Part shown: in pieces, positions 1-8,367 of the stretch
Layout of the letters: each line of letters starts with the position of its first letter
Numbering within the stretch: the first letter of the stretch is position 1
Origin: Nocardioides houyundeii
GTDB taxonomy: Bacteria; Actinomycetota; Actinomycetes; Propionibacteriales; Nocardioidaceae
Length of the DNA stretch: 64,000 bases
Assembly (NCBI RefSeq): GCF_002865585.1
Contig: NZ_CP025581.1
Coordinates: forward strand, 2,666,001 to 2,730,000
Reading direction: 5' to 3'
Made by a program: the position numbers and the translations under genes
Notes under the pieces: model-generated
What the model was told of the DNA's origin: nothing
Databases searched by the model: none
Seen by the model: the letters and a program-made list of their open reading frames with translations, nothing else

Positions 1-839
1 CCGCGCAGTTCATCTACCAGGCCCACGACCTCGACAAGCCCGAGATCATCGGGCGGGTGCTGCAGGCCGAGGACGCGGACAAGATCATCGTCTTCACCCG
101 CACCAAGCGCCAGGCCCAGCGGGTCGCCGACGACCTCGCCGAGCGTGGCTTCGCAGCCAGCCCGCTGCACGGCGACATGGCCCAGATCGCCCGCGAGAAG
201 GCGCTGACCAAGTTCCGCGAGAACAAGATCCGGGTGCTGGTCGCCACCGACGTGGCCGCCCGCGGGATCGACGTGGCCGGCGTCTCCCACGTCATCAACT
301 ACACCTGCCCCGAGGACGACAAGACCTACGTGCACCGGATCGGCCGCACCGGCCGGGCCGGCGCCACGGGCACCGCGATCACCTTCGTCGACTGGGCGGA
401 CCTGCACCGCTGGAAGATGATCAACAAGGCGCTCGACCTGCCGTTCGACTCCCCGCAGGAGACCTACTCCACCTCCGAGCATCTGTTCCACGACCAGGGC
501 ATCGCCCCGGGCACGAAGGGCCGCATCGTGGACCCCGCGCCCGTGGAGCGTCCGGCGCGGTCGAGCCGCGACGGGGGCCGCGACGGGGCCCGCGAGGAGC
601 GCCGCGAGCGGGCACCCCGCAACCGGGACCGCAGTCGCTCCCGCACCCGGAACGGTGCTCCGGTCGCCGAGGGCGCCGACGCCGCGCCCGGTGCCGACAA
701 GACCGAGGCGTCCACCTCGGCTGCCACCACGTCCGAGGAGACCGCCAAGGCGCCGCGCAGCCGCAGCCGCAACCGGCGTCGGGGACGCTCGAGCGGCGAG
801 GGCTCCGGCGACGCCGTGAGCACCGAGAGCGCTTCCTGA
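1..839 (+). CDS. DEAD-box ATP-dependent RNA helicase, C-terminal part (5' end outside window)
   Basis: The reading frame is open from base 3, so the N-terminal RecA domain (Q motif, Walker A, DEAD) lies upstream of the window. The visible 278 residues hold the helicase C domain: motif IV (IIVFTRTKR), motif V (VLVATDVAARGID) and motif VI (YVHRIGRTGRAG). A tail of about 100 residues follows, rich in Arg, Ser, Glu and Ala with RSRSR-type clusters; such basic tails commonly bind RNA. Known family role: ATP-driven remodelling of RNA duplexes in ribosome assembly or mRNA decay. Which helicase this is (RhlE or CsdA type) cannot be told without the missing half. It converges with the parA-like gene across a hairpin. 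Confidence 0.93.
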   Translation, partial: AQFIYQAHDLDKPEIIGRVLQAEDADKIIVFTRTKRQAQRVADDLAERGFAASPLHGDMAQIAREKALTKFRENKIRVLVATDVAARGIDVAGVSHVINYTCPEDDKTYVHRIGRTGRAGATGTAITFVDWADLHRWKMINKALDLPFDSPQETYSTSEHLFHDQGIAPGTKGRIVDPAPVERPARSSRDGGRDGAREERRERAPRNRDRSRSRTRNGAPVAEGADAAPGADKTEASTSAATTSEETAKAPRSRSRNRRRGRSSGEGSGDAVSTESAS

Positions 840-851
840 CTCCGACCTCCA

Positions 852-883
852 CCCCGGTCGTCGGTCTCGGCCGAAGACCGGGG
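852..883. terminator. Bidirectional hairpin between convergent helicase and parA-like genes
   Basis: CCCCGGTC at 852-859 pairs with GACCGGGG at 876-883. Inside it, TCGG (861-864) pairs with CCGA (871-874) across one G/A mismatch. It sits 13 bases after the helicase stop and 5 bases after the parA stop, where either transcript would end. There is no U-tract, as is common in actinobacteria. Confidence 0.6.
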
Positions 884-888
884 GCAGG

Positions 889-1704
889 TCAGCTGCCGCT
901 GCTCTCGGGGGCTGCTGCTTCGGGGGCGCCGTTCCGCGCCGCCCGCGCCACCAGGTTGGCCGCCACCTGACGGTAGGCGATGGCCCCCTTGCTGGTCCGT
1001 GACGTCGCCAGGATCGAGCGGCCGGCCGCGGGCGCCTCGGCGAACTTGATCGTCTTCGGGATCGGCGGCTCGATCACGTCGAGGTCGTAGGTCGCCGAGA
1101 TGGTCTCCAGCACCGTCCGGGCGTGGTTGGTGCGACCGTCGTACATGGTGGGCAGCACCCCCCAGACCGACAGCGTGCGGTTGGTGAACCGGCGTACGTC
1201 GTGCACTGTGTCGAGCAGCTGTCCCACACCGCGGTGCGAGAGCGTCTCGCACTGCAGCGGTACGACGACGCCGTCTGCCGCGGTCAGCGCGGCGACGGTC
1301 AGCACGCCCAACGACGGCGGGCAGTCCAGCAGCACCCAGTCGTAGTCCGCCCCCGACTCCGCCAGGTCCTGGAGCATCGAGGTGATCACGTGCTCACGCC
1401 CGGTGCGGGTGAGCAGGTCGGCCTCGGCGCGCGCGAGCTCGATCGTGGCGGGCATCAGGTCGGGGCCGTCCGGCGTCTGCAGCACGACCTCGCCGGCCAC
1501 CGCCCGCTGGGTCAGGACGTGGTGCACCGAGACCTGCAGGTCCTCGGGGTCGATGCCCAGCGAGAACGTGAGACACGCCTGGGGGTCGAGATCGACGAGC
1601 AGGACCCGGTGGCCCAGCTCGACGAGCGCGGCGCCGATGGAGGCCACCGAAGTGGTCTTGGCCACGCCGCCCTTCTGGTTCGCAACCGCAAGTGTCGTCG
1701 TCAT
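889..1704 (-). CDS. ParA/Soj-family ATPase
   Basis: This 271-residue P-loop ATPase of the ParA/MinD family starts at ATG 1704 (MTTTLAVANQKGG). The deviant Walker A, KGGVAKTT, lies at the extreme N-terminus, followed by DLDPQ with the Mg-contacting Asp and a Walker B-like strand ending in DCPPSLG. Longer readings upstream have no family similarity, so the ATG just before the P-loop is preferred. There is no ParB gene or parS-like repeat beside it, so it is more likely an orphan ParA used for positioning or partition of other cargo than the chromosomal Soj. The C-terminus is Ala/Glu/Ser rich. The upstream neighbour is a divergent SDR gene. Confidence 0.88.
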   Translation of the reverse strand: MTTTLAVANQKGGVAKTTSVASIGAALVELGHRVLLVDLDPQACLTFSLGIDPEDLQVSVHHVLTQRAVAGEVVLQTPDGPDLMPATIELARAEADLLTRTGREHVITSMLQDLAESGADYDWVLLDCPPSLGVLTVAALTAADGVVVPLQCETLSHRGVGQLLDTVHDVRRFTNRTLSVWGVLPTMYDGRTNHARTVLETISATYDLDVIEPPIPKTIKFAEAPAAGRSILATSRTSKGAIAYRQVAANLVARAARNGAPEAAAPESSGS

Positions 1705-1765
1705 GGCAGCACCATCATGCCCGAATCGTTTGCGCAGCGGGGTGCGACACCGCGATGCTGCCCCC

Positions 1766-2545
1766 ATGGACAATCGCCCCACGACGACCCGCACCGCACT
1801 GGTCACGGGTCCCACCGCCGGAATCGGCCGCTCCTTCGCCCACCAGCTCGCCGCCCGCGGCCACGACCTGGTGCTGGTCGCGCGCGACGTCGCGCGACTG
1901 GAGGAGGAGGCTGCCACGCTGCGCGAGCGCCACGGTGTCCAGGTCGAGGTGCTCGTGGCCGACCTCGCGGACCGCGCACAGCTGGCCCGGGTCGAGGCCC
2001 GCGTCGCGGACCGGGACCGTCCGGTGGACCTGCTGGTCAACAACGCCGGCTTCGGGCTCAAGGGCCGGTTCGCCGACAACGACGTGGAGTCCGAGCAGGC
2101 GATGATCGACGTGATGGTCACTGCGGTGATGCGGCTGACCCACGCCGCCGTCGGCGCCATGGCCGAGCGGGGTCGTGGCGGGATCATCAACGTCTCCAGC
2201 GTGGCCGCGTTCCTGCCGCGCGGGACCTACTCCGCGGCCAAGGCCTGGGTGAACTCCTTCGGGGAGTGGGCGGCCAACGAGTACCGCCCGCAAGGAGTGC
2301 GCGTGACGACCCTGTGCCCCGGGTTCACCAAGACCGAGTTCCACCAGCGGATGGACGTCAGCCGGGGCTCCGCGCCGCAGTTCCTGTGGCTCGAGGCCGA
2401 CGACCTGGTGCGCAAGGCGCTGGCGGACCACGACAAGGGGCGGATCTTCTCCATCCCGGGCGCCCAGTACAAGGTGATCACCACGATGACCAAGCTGGTG
2501 CCGACCCGGGCGCTGCAGAGCCTGCAGTCCCTGGGCCGCAAGTAG
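1766..2545 (+). CDS. Short-chain dehydrogenase/reductase (SDR)
   Basis: A classical SDR of 259 residues. The cofactor motif TGPTAGIG is near the N-terminus, NNAG follows at mid-protein, then the catalytic Ser in NVSS and the YSAAK pair (Tyr and Lys), all in standard order and spacing. It should be a cytosolic NAD(P)-dependent oxidoreductase. RD residues after the second strand (VLVARD) suggest NADP(H), though this is inference. The substrate cannot be read from the sequence. The start at ATG 1766 leaves seven residues before the first strand. No clear ribosome-binding site precedes it, so the transcript may be leaderless. It converges with the PHP gene over 21 bases. Confidence 0.9.
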   Translation: MDNRPTTTRTALVTGPTAGIGRSFAHQLAARGHDLVLVARDVARLEEEAATLRERHGVQVEVLVADLADRAQLARVEARVADRDRPVDLLVNNAGFGLKGRFADNDVESEQAMIDVMVTAVMRLTHAAVGAMAERGRGGIINVSSVAAFLPRGTYSAAKAWVNSFGEWAANEYRPQGVRVTTLCPGFTKTEFHQRMDVSRGSAPQFLWLEADDLVRKALADHDKGRIFSIPGAQYKVITTMTKLVPTRALQSLQSLGRK

Positions 2546-2566
2546 CCCCGGGCAGCACCGCGCCCC

Positions 2567-3445
2567 TCAGGCGACCACCAGGTCGGGGACGGCCCGCCCG
2601 GAGCGCGCGGCAGCCTCCTGCGCTGCCGCCAGCAGCCGCTCGTACTCGAGCGGGTCGGTGGTGTTGCAGCCCAGCTCGTGGCCGACCTTGCCCCGCCCGT
2701 GGTGGTCGCTGGAGCCGGTGACCACCAGGTCGTGGTGGCGTGCGACGGCTCGCAGCTCGTCCCGGACCGGCCTTGGGTGGTCCTCGTGGTCGACCTCGAT
2801 CCCGGTCAGGCCGAGTGCTCGAAGCTCACCGAGGGTCGCCGGGTCCAGCACCTGGCGGGCACTGCGGCCCCACGGGTGCGCCAGGACGCTGACTCCGCCG
2901 GCGTCGGCCACCACCGTGATCATGTCCACCAGGTCCGCCGCCGTGCGGTCCACGTAGGCCGGCCGGCCGGGGTTCAGGAACCGGTCGAAGGCCTCCCGTC
3001 GGTCGCGCACCACCCCCTTGGTCACCAGGGCGTCGGCCAGGTGCGGCCGGCCGGTGGCCGCGGTGCGGCCGGACGCGCTGGCCACCTCCTCCTCGGTGAG
3101 GTCGACGCCGAGAGCCGAGAGCCGTTCCAGGATCGCCGGCACTCGGGAGGCTCGTCCCGCCAGGATCGCGCGCAGCCGACTGCGCAGGACGGGGTGGGTG
3201 GGGTCGGGGAGGTAGGCCAGAAGGTGCACCCCACGTCCTCGGTGCACGGTGCTGATCTCGATCCCGCGCACCAGAGTCAGGCCGACCTCTCGGGCCGCCT
3301 GCGCGGCCTCGTCCCAGCTGGCGGTCGTGTCGTGGTCGGTGATGGCCAGCACGTCCAGACCCGAGGCCGCAGCGGCGCGGACGAGCTCGCCGGGGCGCTG
3401 GGTGCCGTCACTGACGCTCGAGTGGGCGTGGAGGTCGATGCGCAC
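2567..3445 (-). CDS. PHP-domain metal-dependent phosphoesterase
   Basis: This 292-residue protein starts at GTG 3445. N-terminal motif I, DLHAHSSVSDG, supplies metal-binding His residues. ITDHD (motif II) is near residue 37, HPWGR (motif III) near residue 190, and GSSDHHG (motif IV) near residue 245. The length and motif order match stand-alone PHP proteins of the YciV/TrpH type (RNase AM-like 5'-3' exonuclease or 3',5'-nucleoside bisphosphate phosphatase) rather than DNA polymerase PHP domains. Cytosolic, probably trinuclear metal. It lies 28 bases downstream of the MaoC gene on the same strand and may share its transcript. The exact substrate is unknown. Confidence 0.88.
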   Translation of the reverse strand: MRIDLHAHSSVSDGTQRPGELVRAAAASGLDVLAITDHDTTASWDEAAQAAREVGLTLVRGIEISTVHRGRGVHLLAYLPDPTHPVLRSRLRAILAGRASRVPAILERLSALGVDLTEEEVASASGRTAATGRPHLADALVTKGVVRDRREAFDRFLNPGRPAYVDRTAADLVDMITVVADAGGVSVLAHPWGRSARQVLDPATLGELRALGLTGIEVDHEDHPRPVRDELRAVARHHDLVVTGSSDHHGRGKVGHELGCNTTDPLEYERLLAAAQEAAARSGRAVPDLVVA

Positions 3446-3473
3446 AGACAGAGGCTAGTTCCCCGGCTCCGGC

Positions 3474-4508
3474 TCAGCGAGGCACGAGGGCCCAGTAGTC
3501 CAGGTCGAGCAGCACGCCGGGGGCGTACTTGCCGTCCTCGCCGCGCAGCACCATCGCCTCGTCCCGGTCCTTGGTCGCCACCAGGCGCAGCCGCAGGGCG
3601 CCCACACCGGGGGCGGAGGTCTCGCCCTTGTCGAGCACCTCGGACCAGGCGTAGACGGTGTCACCGCCGAACGCCGGCGCCACGTGGGAGCCGGCGTTGA
3701 TCGCGGCCACCAGCTGGGCGTTGGCGAGACCGTTGAAGGACAGGGCGCGAGCCATCGAGATCACGTGGCCGCCATAGACCAGGCGCCTTCCGTCGGGCCG
3801 GGCCTGGGTGTTGAAGTGCACCTTCGCGGTGTTCTGCCACAGCCGCGTGGCCATCATGTGCTCGGCATCGCTGAGCGTGACGCCGTCGACGTGGTCGATC
3901 TTCTCCCCCACCGCGTAGTCGTCGTAGCGGTGCGGCTCACCGGCCGCGGCGAAGTCGTAGCCGGAGAAGTCCAGGCCGTCCGGCACCACCAGCTCCTCGA
4001 CCCTCAGGTGCCTGGCCAGCTCGGGCACCACCGTCGTCGGCGCCGGAGCCTCGTGGTCGCGCTTGTGGACCATCACCCACCGAGCCCAGTCGATGGCGAC
4101 CTCGCCACGCTGGTTGACCGCGGTGGAGCGGACCCACACCACGCCGGTGCGCCCGTTGGAGTTCTCCTTCAGGCCGATGACCTCCGACCGGGTGCTGAGC
4201 GTGTCACCGGGCACCACCGGGGTGTGGAACCGGCACTCGGAGTAGCCGAGGTTGGCGACCGCGTTGAGGGAGACGTCGGGGACCGTCTTGCCGAAGGCGA
4301 TGTGGAAGCCCACCAGCTCCTCCACGGGCGCCGGGTCGAGGCCGCAGGACGCGGCGAACCGGGCCGAGGACGGCAGCGCGAACCGCGTGGGGTAGAGCGA
4401 CCCGTACAGGGCGCGGTCGCCCTCGGTGACCGTGCGGGGCGTCGCGTGCTCGATGACCTGCCCGAGGGTGAAGTCCTCGAAGAAGTTGCCGGGGTTCGTC
4501 TTCGTCAT
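3474..4508 (-). CDS. MaoC-family double-hotdog dehydratase (mesaconyl-CoA hydratase-like)
   Basis: 344 residues from ATG 4508 (MTKTNPGNFFEDF); an in-frame extension to 4547 lacks family features. Two hotdog folds are present. The N-terminal half (FFEDFTLGQVIEHATPRTVTEGD) resembles the MaoC N-half and the C-terminal half (VGEKIDHVDGVTLSDAEH) the second fold. The length fits the mesaconyl-CoA or beta-methylmalyl-CoA hydratase group of the MaoC family, which add or remove water on a CoA-bound enoyl group. Near an acyl-CoA dehydrogenase gene on the same strand, a role in branched or dicarboxylic acyl-CoA metabolism is plausible. The ethylmalonyl-CoA pathway itself cannot be inferred, since its other enzymes are not here. 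Confidence 0.82.
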   Translation of the reverse strand: MTKTNPGNFFEDFTLGQVIEHATPRTVTEGDRALYGSLYPTRFALPSSARFAASCGLDPAPVEELVGFHIAFGKTVPDVSLNAVANLGYSECRFHTPVVPGDTLSTRSEVIGLKENSNGRTGVVWVRSTAVNQRGEVAIDWARWVMVHKRDHEAPAPTTVVPELARHLRVEELVVPDGLDFSGYDFAAAGEPHRYDDYAVGEKIDHVDGVTLSDAEHMMATRLWQNTAKVHFNTQARPDGRRLVYGGHVISMARALSFNGLANAQLVAAINAGSHVAPAFGGDTVYAWSEVLDKGETSAPGVGALRLRLVATKDRDEAMVLRGEDGKYAPGVLLDLDYWALVPR

Positions 4509-4574
4509 GGCGACACATGATGCCCTGTCCGCCCCCGGGGTTCTCACGGCACCCCTGGGGGCGGACAGCGGGGA

Positions 4575-4745
4575 TCAGGCGCCGCCGCCGCCAGCCTTGC
4601 GACGGTGCATCTTCGGGCCGGTGCCGGTGACCTCCGAGCCGTGGGCCTTCTCCTTGACGGGGCCGTCCTGGTGGACCCCCCGCTCCACGCCGTTCTTCTT
4701 GTCCAGCGCCTCGCGCATCTTGGCCTTCAGGTCGTCGTTGTTCAT
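4575..4745 (-). CDS. Small DUF5302-like protein
   Basis: A 56-residue basic protein, start ATG 4745, stop 4575. The N-terminal helix (DDLKAKMREALDKKNG) is followed by a His/Gly/Lys-rich tail with HGSE and a terminal MHRRK cluster. This layout, a short amphipathic KxKxREAL helix then an HG motif and a basic end, recalls the DUF5302 family of small actinobacterial proteins of unknown function; the assignment is from memory of the pattern. Third codon positions are mostly G or C, which supports coding. It lies between the acd terminator and the MaoC gene, so it may have its own promoter in 4748-4815. Confidence 0.7.
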   Translation of the reverse strand: MNNDDLKAKMREALDKKNGVERGVHQDGPVKEKAHGSEVTGTGPKMHRRKAGGGGA

Positions 4746-4815
4746 CTCAGCTCCGTCTCCGCTCGCGCTGCGTCCATCGCTCGCTGTGTGGCATCCACTG
4801 TGTCACGGACGACGA

Positions 4816-4847
4816 ACGCCCGTCACCGGAGTATCGGTGACGGGCGT
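4816..4847 (-). terminator. Strong intrinsic-type terminator after acyl-CoA dehydrogenase
   Basis: ACGCCCGTCACCG (4816-4828) and CGGTGACGGGCGT (4835-4847) form a perfect 13-bp stem with a 6-base loop. It begins 18 bases beyond the acd stop codon. No U-run follows in either direction. It is the longest perfect hairpin I found and should separate acd from the small gene. Confidence 0.8.
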
Positions 4848-4864
4848 CCGCGAGGCGGGCTGGA

Positions 4865-6070
4865 TCAGCGCAGCTTGTACTCCTTGAGCATGCTGCGGCC
4901 GATGATCATCTTCTGGATGTCGGAGGTGCCCTCACCGATGAGCATGAAGGCGGCCTCGCGGTAGAGGCGCTCGATCTCGTACTCCTTGGAGTAGCCGTAG
5001 CCACCGTGGATCCGGAACGAGTCCTGGACGACCTCGTTGCAGTACTCCGAGGCGACCATCTTGGCCATACCGGCCTCGACGTCGTTGCGCTGGCCCGAGT
5101 CCTTCTTGCGGGCGGCCTTGACCATCATCGCGTGGGCGGTGTCGACCTTGGTCGCCATCTCCGCGATGCGGAACAGGATCGCCTGGTGCTCCGCGATCGG
5201 CTTGCCGAAGGTCTCGCGCTGCTGGGCGTAGGCGACGCCGAGCTCGAAGGCGCGGTTGGCGATGCCGCAGGCGCGGGCCGCGACGTTGACCCGGCCCACC
5301 TCGACCCCGTCCATCATCTGGTAGAAACCCTTGCCCGGCTCGCCACCCAGGATCTGGTCCGCGGAGATCTTGTGGCCCTCGAACACCATCTCGGTGGTGT
5401 CGATCCCCTTGTAGCCCATCTTGTCGATCTTGCCGGGGACGGTGACGCCCTGGGCGGTCTCGCCGAAGCCCGGCTCCTTCTCGACCAGGAACGTGGTCAT
5501 GTTCTTGTAGACCGAGTCGGCGCCCTCGTCGGTCTTGACCAGCACCGCCACCAGGGTCGAGGACCCACCGTTGGTCAGCCACATCTTCTGGCCGGTGATC
5601 TCGTAGCCTCCCCCTTCGACGGAGTCGGTCTTCGTGGCCTTGGTCGAGATGGCCGCCACGTCGGAGCCCAGGGACGGCTCGGACATCGAGAAAGCACCGC
5701 GCACCTCGCCGGTCGCCATCCGCGGGAGGTACTTGCGCTTCTGCTCCTCGGTGCCGTGCTTCATCAGCATGTAGGCCACGATGAAGTGGGTGTTGATGAC
5801 ACCGGAGACGCTCATCCAGCCGCGCGCGATCTCCTCCACGCACAGCGCGTAGGTGAGCAGCGACTCGCCCAGGCCGTCGTACTCCTCGGGGATCATCAGC
5901 CCGAAGATCCCGAGCTCCTTGAGTCCCTCCACGATCTCGGTGGGGTACTCGTCGGCGTGCTCGAGCTCGGTGGCGACCGGGAGGATCTTGTCCTCCACGA
6001 ACGTGCGCACCGCCTTGAGGATCTCGGCCTGGTCCTCGGTGAGGTCGTCGGTCTGACACAGGCGGGGCAT
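4865..6070 (-). CDS. Acyl-CoA dehydrogenase
   Basis: 401 residues, the standard length for a soluble homotetrameric FAD acyl-CoA dehydrogenase. The three domains are visible: an N-terminal helical domain (LTEDQAEILKAVRTFVE), a middle beta domain (GAFSMSEPSLGSDVAA, then KMWLTNGG, typical FAD and substrate contacts), and a C-terminal helical domain with RETFGKPIAEHQAI and the late signature YGYSKEYEIERLYREA. YSKE is near the usual position of the catalytic base, but I cannot fix the residue without an alignment. It introduces a 2,3-double bond into acyl-CoA in beta-oxidation or amino-acid breakdown; chain length is not readable. A GGAG site precedes ATG 6070 by six bases. Confidence 0.94.
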   Translation of the reverse strand: MPRLCQTDDLTEDQAEILKAVRTFVEDKILPVATELEHADEYPTEIVEGLKELGIFGLMIPEEYDGLGESLLTYALCVEEIARGWMSVSGVINTHFIVAYMLMKHGTEEQKRKYLPRMATGEVRGAFSMSEPSLGSDVAAISTKATKTDSVEGGGYEITGQKMWLTNGGSSTLVAVLVKTDEGADSVYKNMTTFLVEKEPGFGETAQGVTVPGKIDKMGYKGIDTTEMVFEGHKISADQILGGEPGKGFYQMMDGVEVGRVNVAARACGIANRAFELGVAYAQQRETFGKPIAEHQAILFRIAEMATKVDTAHAMMVKAARKKDSGQRNDVEAGMAKMVASEYCNEVVQDSFRIHGGYGYSKEYEIERLYREAAFMLIGEGTSDIQKMIIGRSMLKEYKLR

Positions 6071-6093
6071 GGGGAACTCCTAGGTCGGTGCGG

Positions 6094-8367
6094 TCAGTGG
6101 GAAGCGGGGGTGTCGACCTGCCGGTCGTCGCGCAGATCGTACCCAGCGCCCCCGGGCCGCCGGCGCCCCAGCCACGGCACGAGACCGAGGAGCAGGGCCA
6201 GTAAGGTGCCCCCCGCCGCCGAGGCGACGCCCACCGTCAGGCCCGGCGGACGGTAGGAGAGCTCCACCTTGCCGACCGAGCCCGGCGGCAGCGTGACGGT
6301 CAGCAGACCGGTGCGGCCGTGTCCCACCGGCAGCGTGCGGCCGTCCAGCTCGGCCTCCCACCCCGGCCAGCCGAGCATCGCGAAGACCAGCCTGCCGCCG
6401 TCCTCGGCGTCGACCTCCACCCGCTGGTGCAGGGCGTCCACGGTGGTGGCGTCGCGCACCCGCACCCCGTTCGAGGCCCAGCTGAGCTCGGAGTCCGGCC
6501 ACGGCGGCTCCCCCTCGCGGTGCAGCACGATGCGGTCCTTGGTCCGCGACTCCTCCACCCACCCCGGCGTGGGCTGCACGCCCTTGGCGATCCGCGGCTG
6601 GACCACCACGGTCTCCAGCTTCATCAGGTCGGCCATGGACGGCATCCCGCCACCCTGGGCGCGCCACAGGTTGCGGTAGCCGCAGGGCTGGGTCAGGCCG
6701 TCGTACTCCATGCAGAAGTACTTGGTGAAGGGCAGGAAGCCCATTCCGGTGTAGTTGTTCACCGCCTCCACCCCGGCCGGGTGGTACATGCTGCCGGGCA
6801 GGTAGTCGGCCCACGCGTCCTCTAGGGCGTCGAGCCTGCCCTGGCGCTGCAGCGGCTTGAGGTCCGCGAACTGCATGGTGCGGCCCTCCAGCTCACCGAA
6901 GTCGTCCTGGAGCGCCGCGACGTCGCTGGGAACGTGCCACACCCGGGAGCTGGCGTTCTCCCCGAAGACGCCCACCTGGAGCACCAGCACGGCGCCCACC
7001 CCGGCGACGGCCACCGCGGCCACCGCCAGGTTGCGGCGCACCAGCAGGTGGGCGGCGAGCAGCAGCGCGGTGAGGACCAGCAGTGCCGCGGCTCCCAGGG
7101 CGGTCCGGCGCAGGGTCGCGGGGTCCTGGGCCCAGGTGAGGTACGACGTCATCAGCACCAGGGCGGCGGATCCGGCGACCCGGGCCTTGCGGTGCGAGGT
7201 CGCCAGGCCCTGCGACATGGCGACGGCGAGCGCCACCAGCACCGCGAGGTAGAAGTACTCCACCACCCGCAGCGGCCAGCGGAACAGCCACAGCTTGCTC
7301 GGACCCAGCGCCATCGCCAGGTAGAGACCGGCCACCAGGCCGAGCCCGGTGAACTCCCGCCAGCGTCCTGCGAGTGCCCGATAGCGCAGCCAGGGCAGCA
7401 GCGGCAGGACGAACCAGGCCAGGTAGGTGGCAGGCACCTGCATGGGACCGGTGATGGCCCGGATCGGCGGGACCAGGGTGGGCGAGCTCAGGCCCAGGAG
7501 GTCACCGGCCGCGGGGCGGAGCTTGCCGCTGTTCTCGAACAGGGCTCCCGTGGACCGGACCGCCAGGTCCGCCGAGGCGAGCAGCGGCAGGTAGACCAGC
7601 GGGAGGAAGGCGGCGATGCACAGGCCCACCCCGAGCACCCGGGCCAGGCCGCGCCAGGCCCGGGACACCGCGGCCTCGCAGACCAGGGCCGCGCCGATGA
7701 CCACCACCGCGAGCGTCCCGTAGGGGTTGCCGTGGGTCACGGCCAGCACCCCGACCACGAAGGCCAGCAGCGGGTTGCCCGCTCCGCGCAGGGTGCGGCG
7801 CAGCGTCACCCAGACCCACGGCGCGTAGGCGAACGCCATCAGCCCCGAGGGCCAGGACCCGGCGTCCCAGAACAGGGTGAAGCCCGAGAAGGGCAGGGCG
7901 ACCGCCACGGTCGCCGCGGCCCAGGGAGCGGCCTCGTACTCGCGAGCCAGCAGGTAGCTGCCCAGCGCCAGCGCCACCATCACCGTGGCCTTGACCACCA
8001 GGGTCGAGACGGCGAGGTCCGGGCCCAGGCTCACCCCCAGCCAGACCAGGACGTTGAGCGGGTTGTAGGTGCCGAAGAGCCCCTCGGCGACGTAGTTGCC
8101 GCCGGCCCAGGACGTCGGGTCCAGCCAGACCGGCCACTGGCCCTCACGCACCAGCTCGCCGAGGCGGAACCAGGTGGGCGCGAACTGCGCGGCGGTGTCC
8201 CCGCGCTGGTAGAACCGCGGCTCCAGCAGGTACGGGACCACGCTGTAGGCCGCAGTCACCACGCAGACCGCCAGCGCCCACCAGCGCCCCCCGCGGGCGC
8301 GCTGGGATGCGCGTTCGGGTGCGGATTCGGGCGCGCTGTCGGTCGTGAGGTCCTGCTGGGTGCTCAC
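6094..8367 (-). CDS. YfhO-like polytopic membrane protein
   Basis: 757 residues from GTG 8367, whose GTGA overlaps the stop of the glycosyltransferase by 4 bases. About twelve hydrophobic segments fill residues 30-500, followed by an extracytoplasmic C-terminal domain and a last membrane segment. Features of the YfhO family are visible: loop 1 with YQRGDTAAQFAPTWFRLGE and the sequence GWPGWEAELDG near the C-terminus followed by RTGLLTVTLPPG. YfhO proteins are GT-C-like and in Firmicutes add sugars to lipoteichoic acid or other surface polymers using undecaprenyl-phosphate sugars. Translational coupling to a GtrB-type enzyme, which makes such donors, supports the same role here. The acceptor is unknown. 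Confidence 0.8.
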   Translation of the reverse strand: MSTQQDLTTDSAPESAPERASQRARGGRWWALAVCVVTAAYSVVPYLLEPRFYQRGDTAAQFAPTWFRLGELVREGQWPVWLDPTSWAGGNYVAEGLFGTYNPLNVLVWLGVSLGPDLAVSTLVVKATVMVALALGSYLLAREYEAAPWAAATVAVALPFSGFTLFWDAGSWPSGLMAFAYAPWVWVTLRRTLRGAGNPLLAFVVGVLAVTHGNPYGTLAVVVIGAALVCEAAVSRAWRGLARVLGVGLCIAAFLPLVYLPLLASADLAVRSTGALFENSGKLRPAAGDLLGLSSPTLVPPIRAITGPMQVPATYLAWFVLPLLPWLRYRALAGRWREFTGLGLVAGLYLAMALGPSKLWLFRWPLRVVEYFYLAVLVALAVAMSQGLATSHRKARVAGSAALVLMTSYLTWAQDPATLRRTALGAAALLVLTALLLAAHLLVRRNLAVAAVAVAGVGAVLVLQVGVFGENASSRVWHVPSDVAALQDDFGELEGRTMQFADLKPLQRQGRLDALEDAWADYLPGSMYHPAGVEAVNNYTGMGFLPFTKYFCMEYDGLTQPCGYRNLWRAQGGGMPSMADLMKLETVVVQPRIAKGVQPTPGWVEESRTKDRIVLHREGEPPWPDSELSWASNGVRVRDATTVDALHQRVEVDAEDGGRLVFAMLGWPGWEAELDGRTLPVGHGRTGLLTVTLPPGSVGKVELSYRPPGLTVGVASAAGGTLLALLLGLVPWLGRRRPGGAGYDLRDDRQVDTPASH

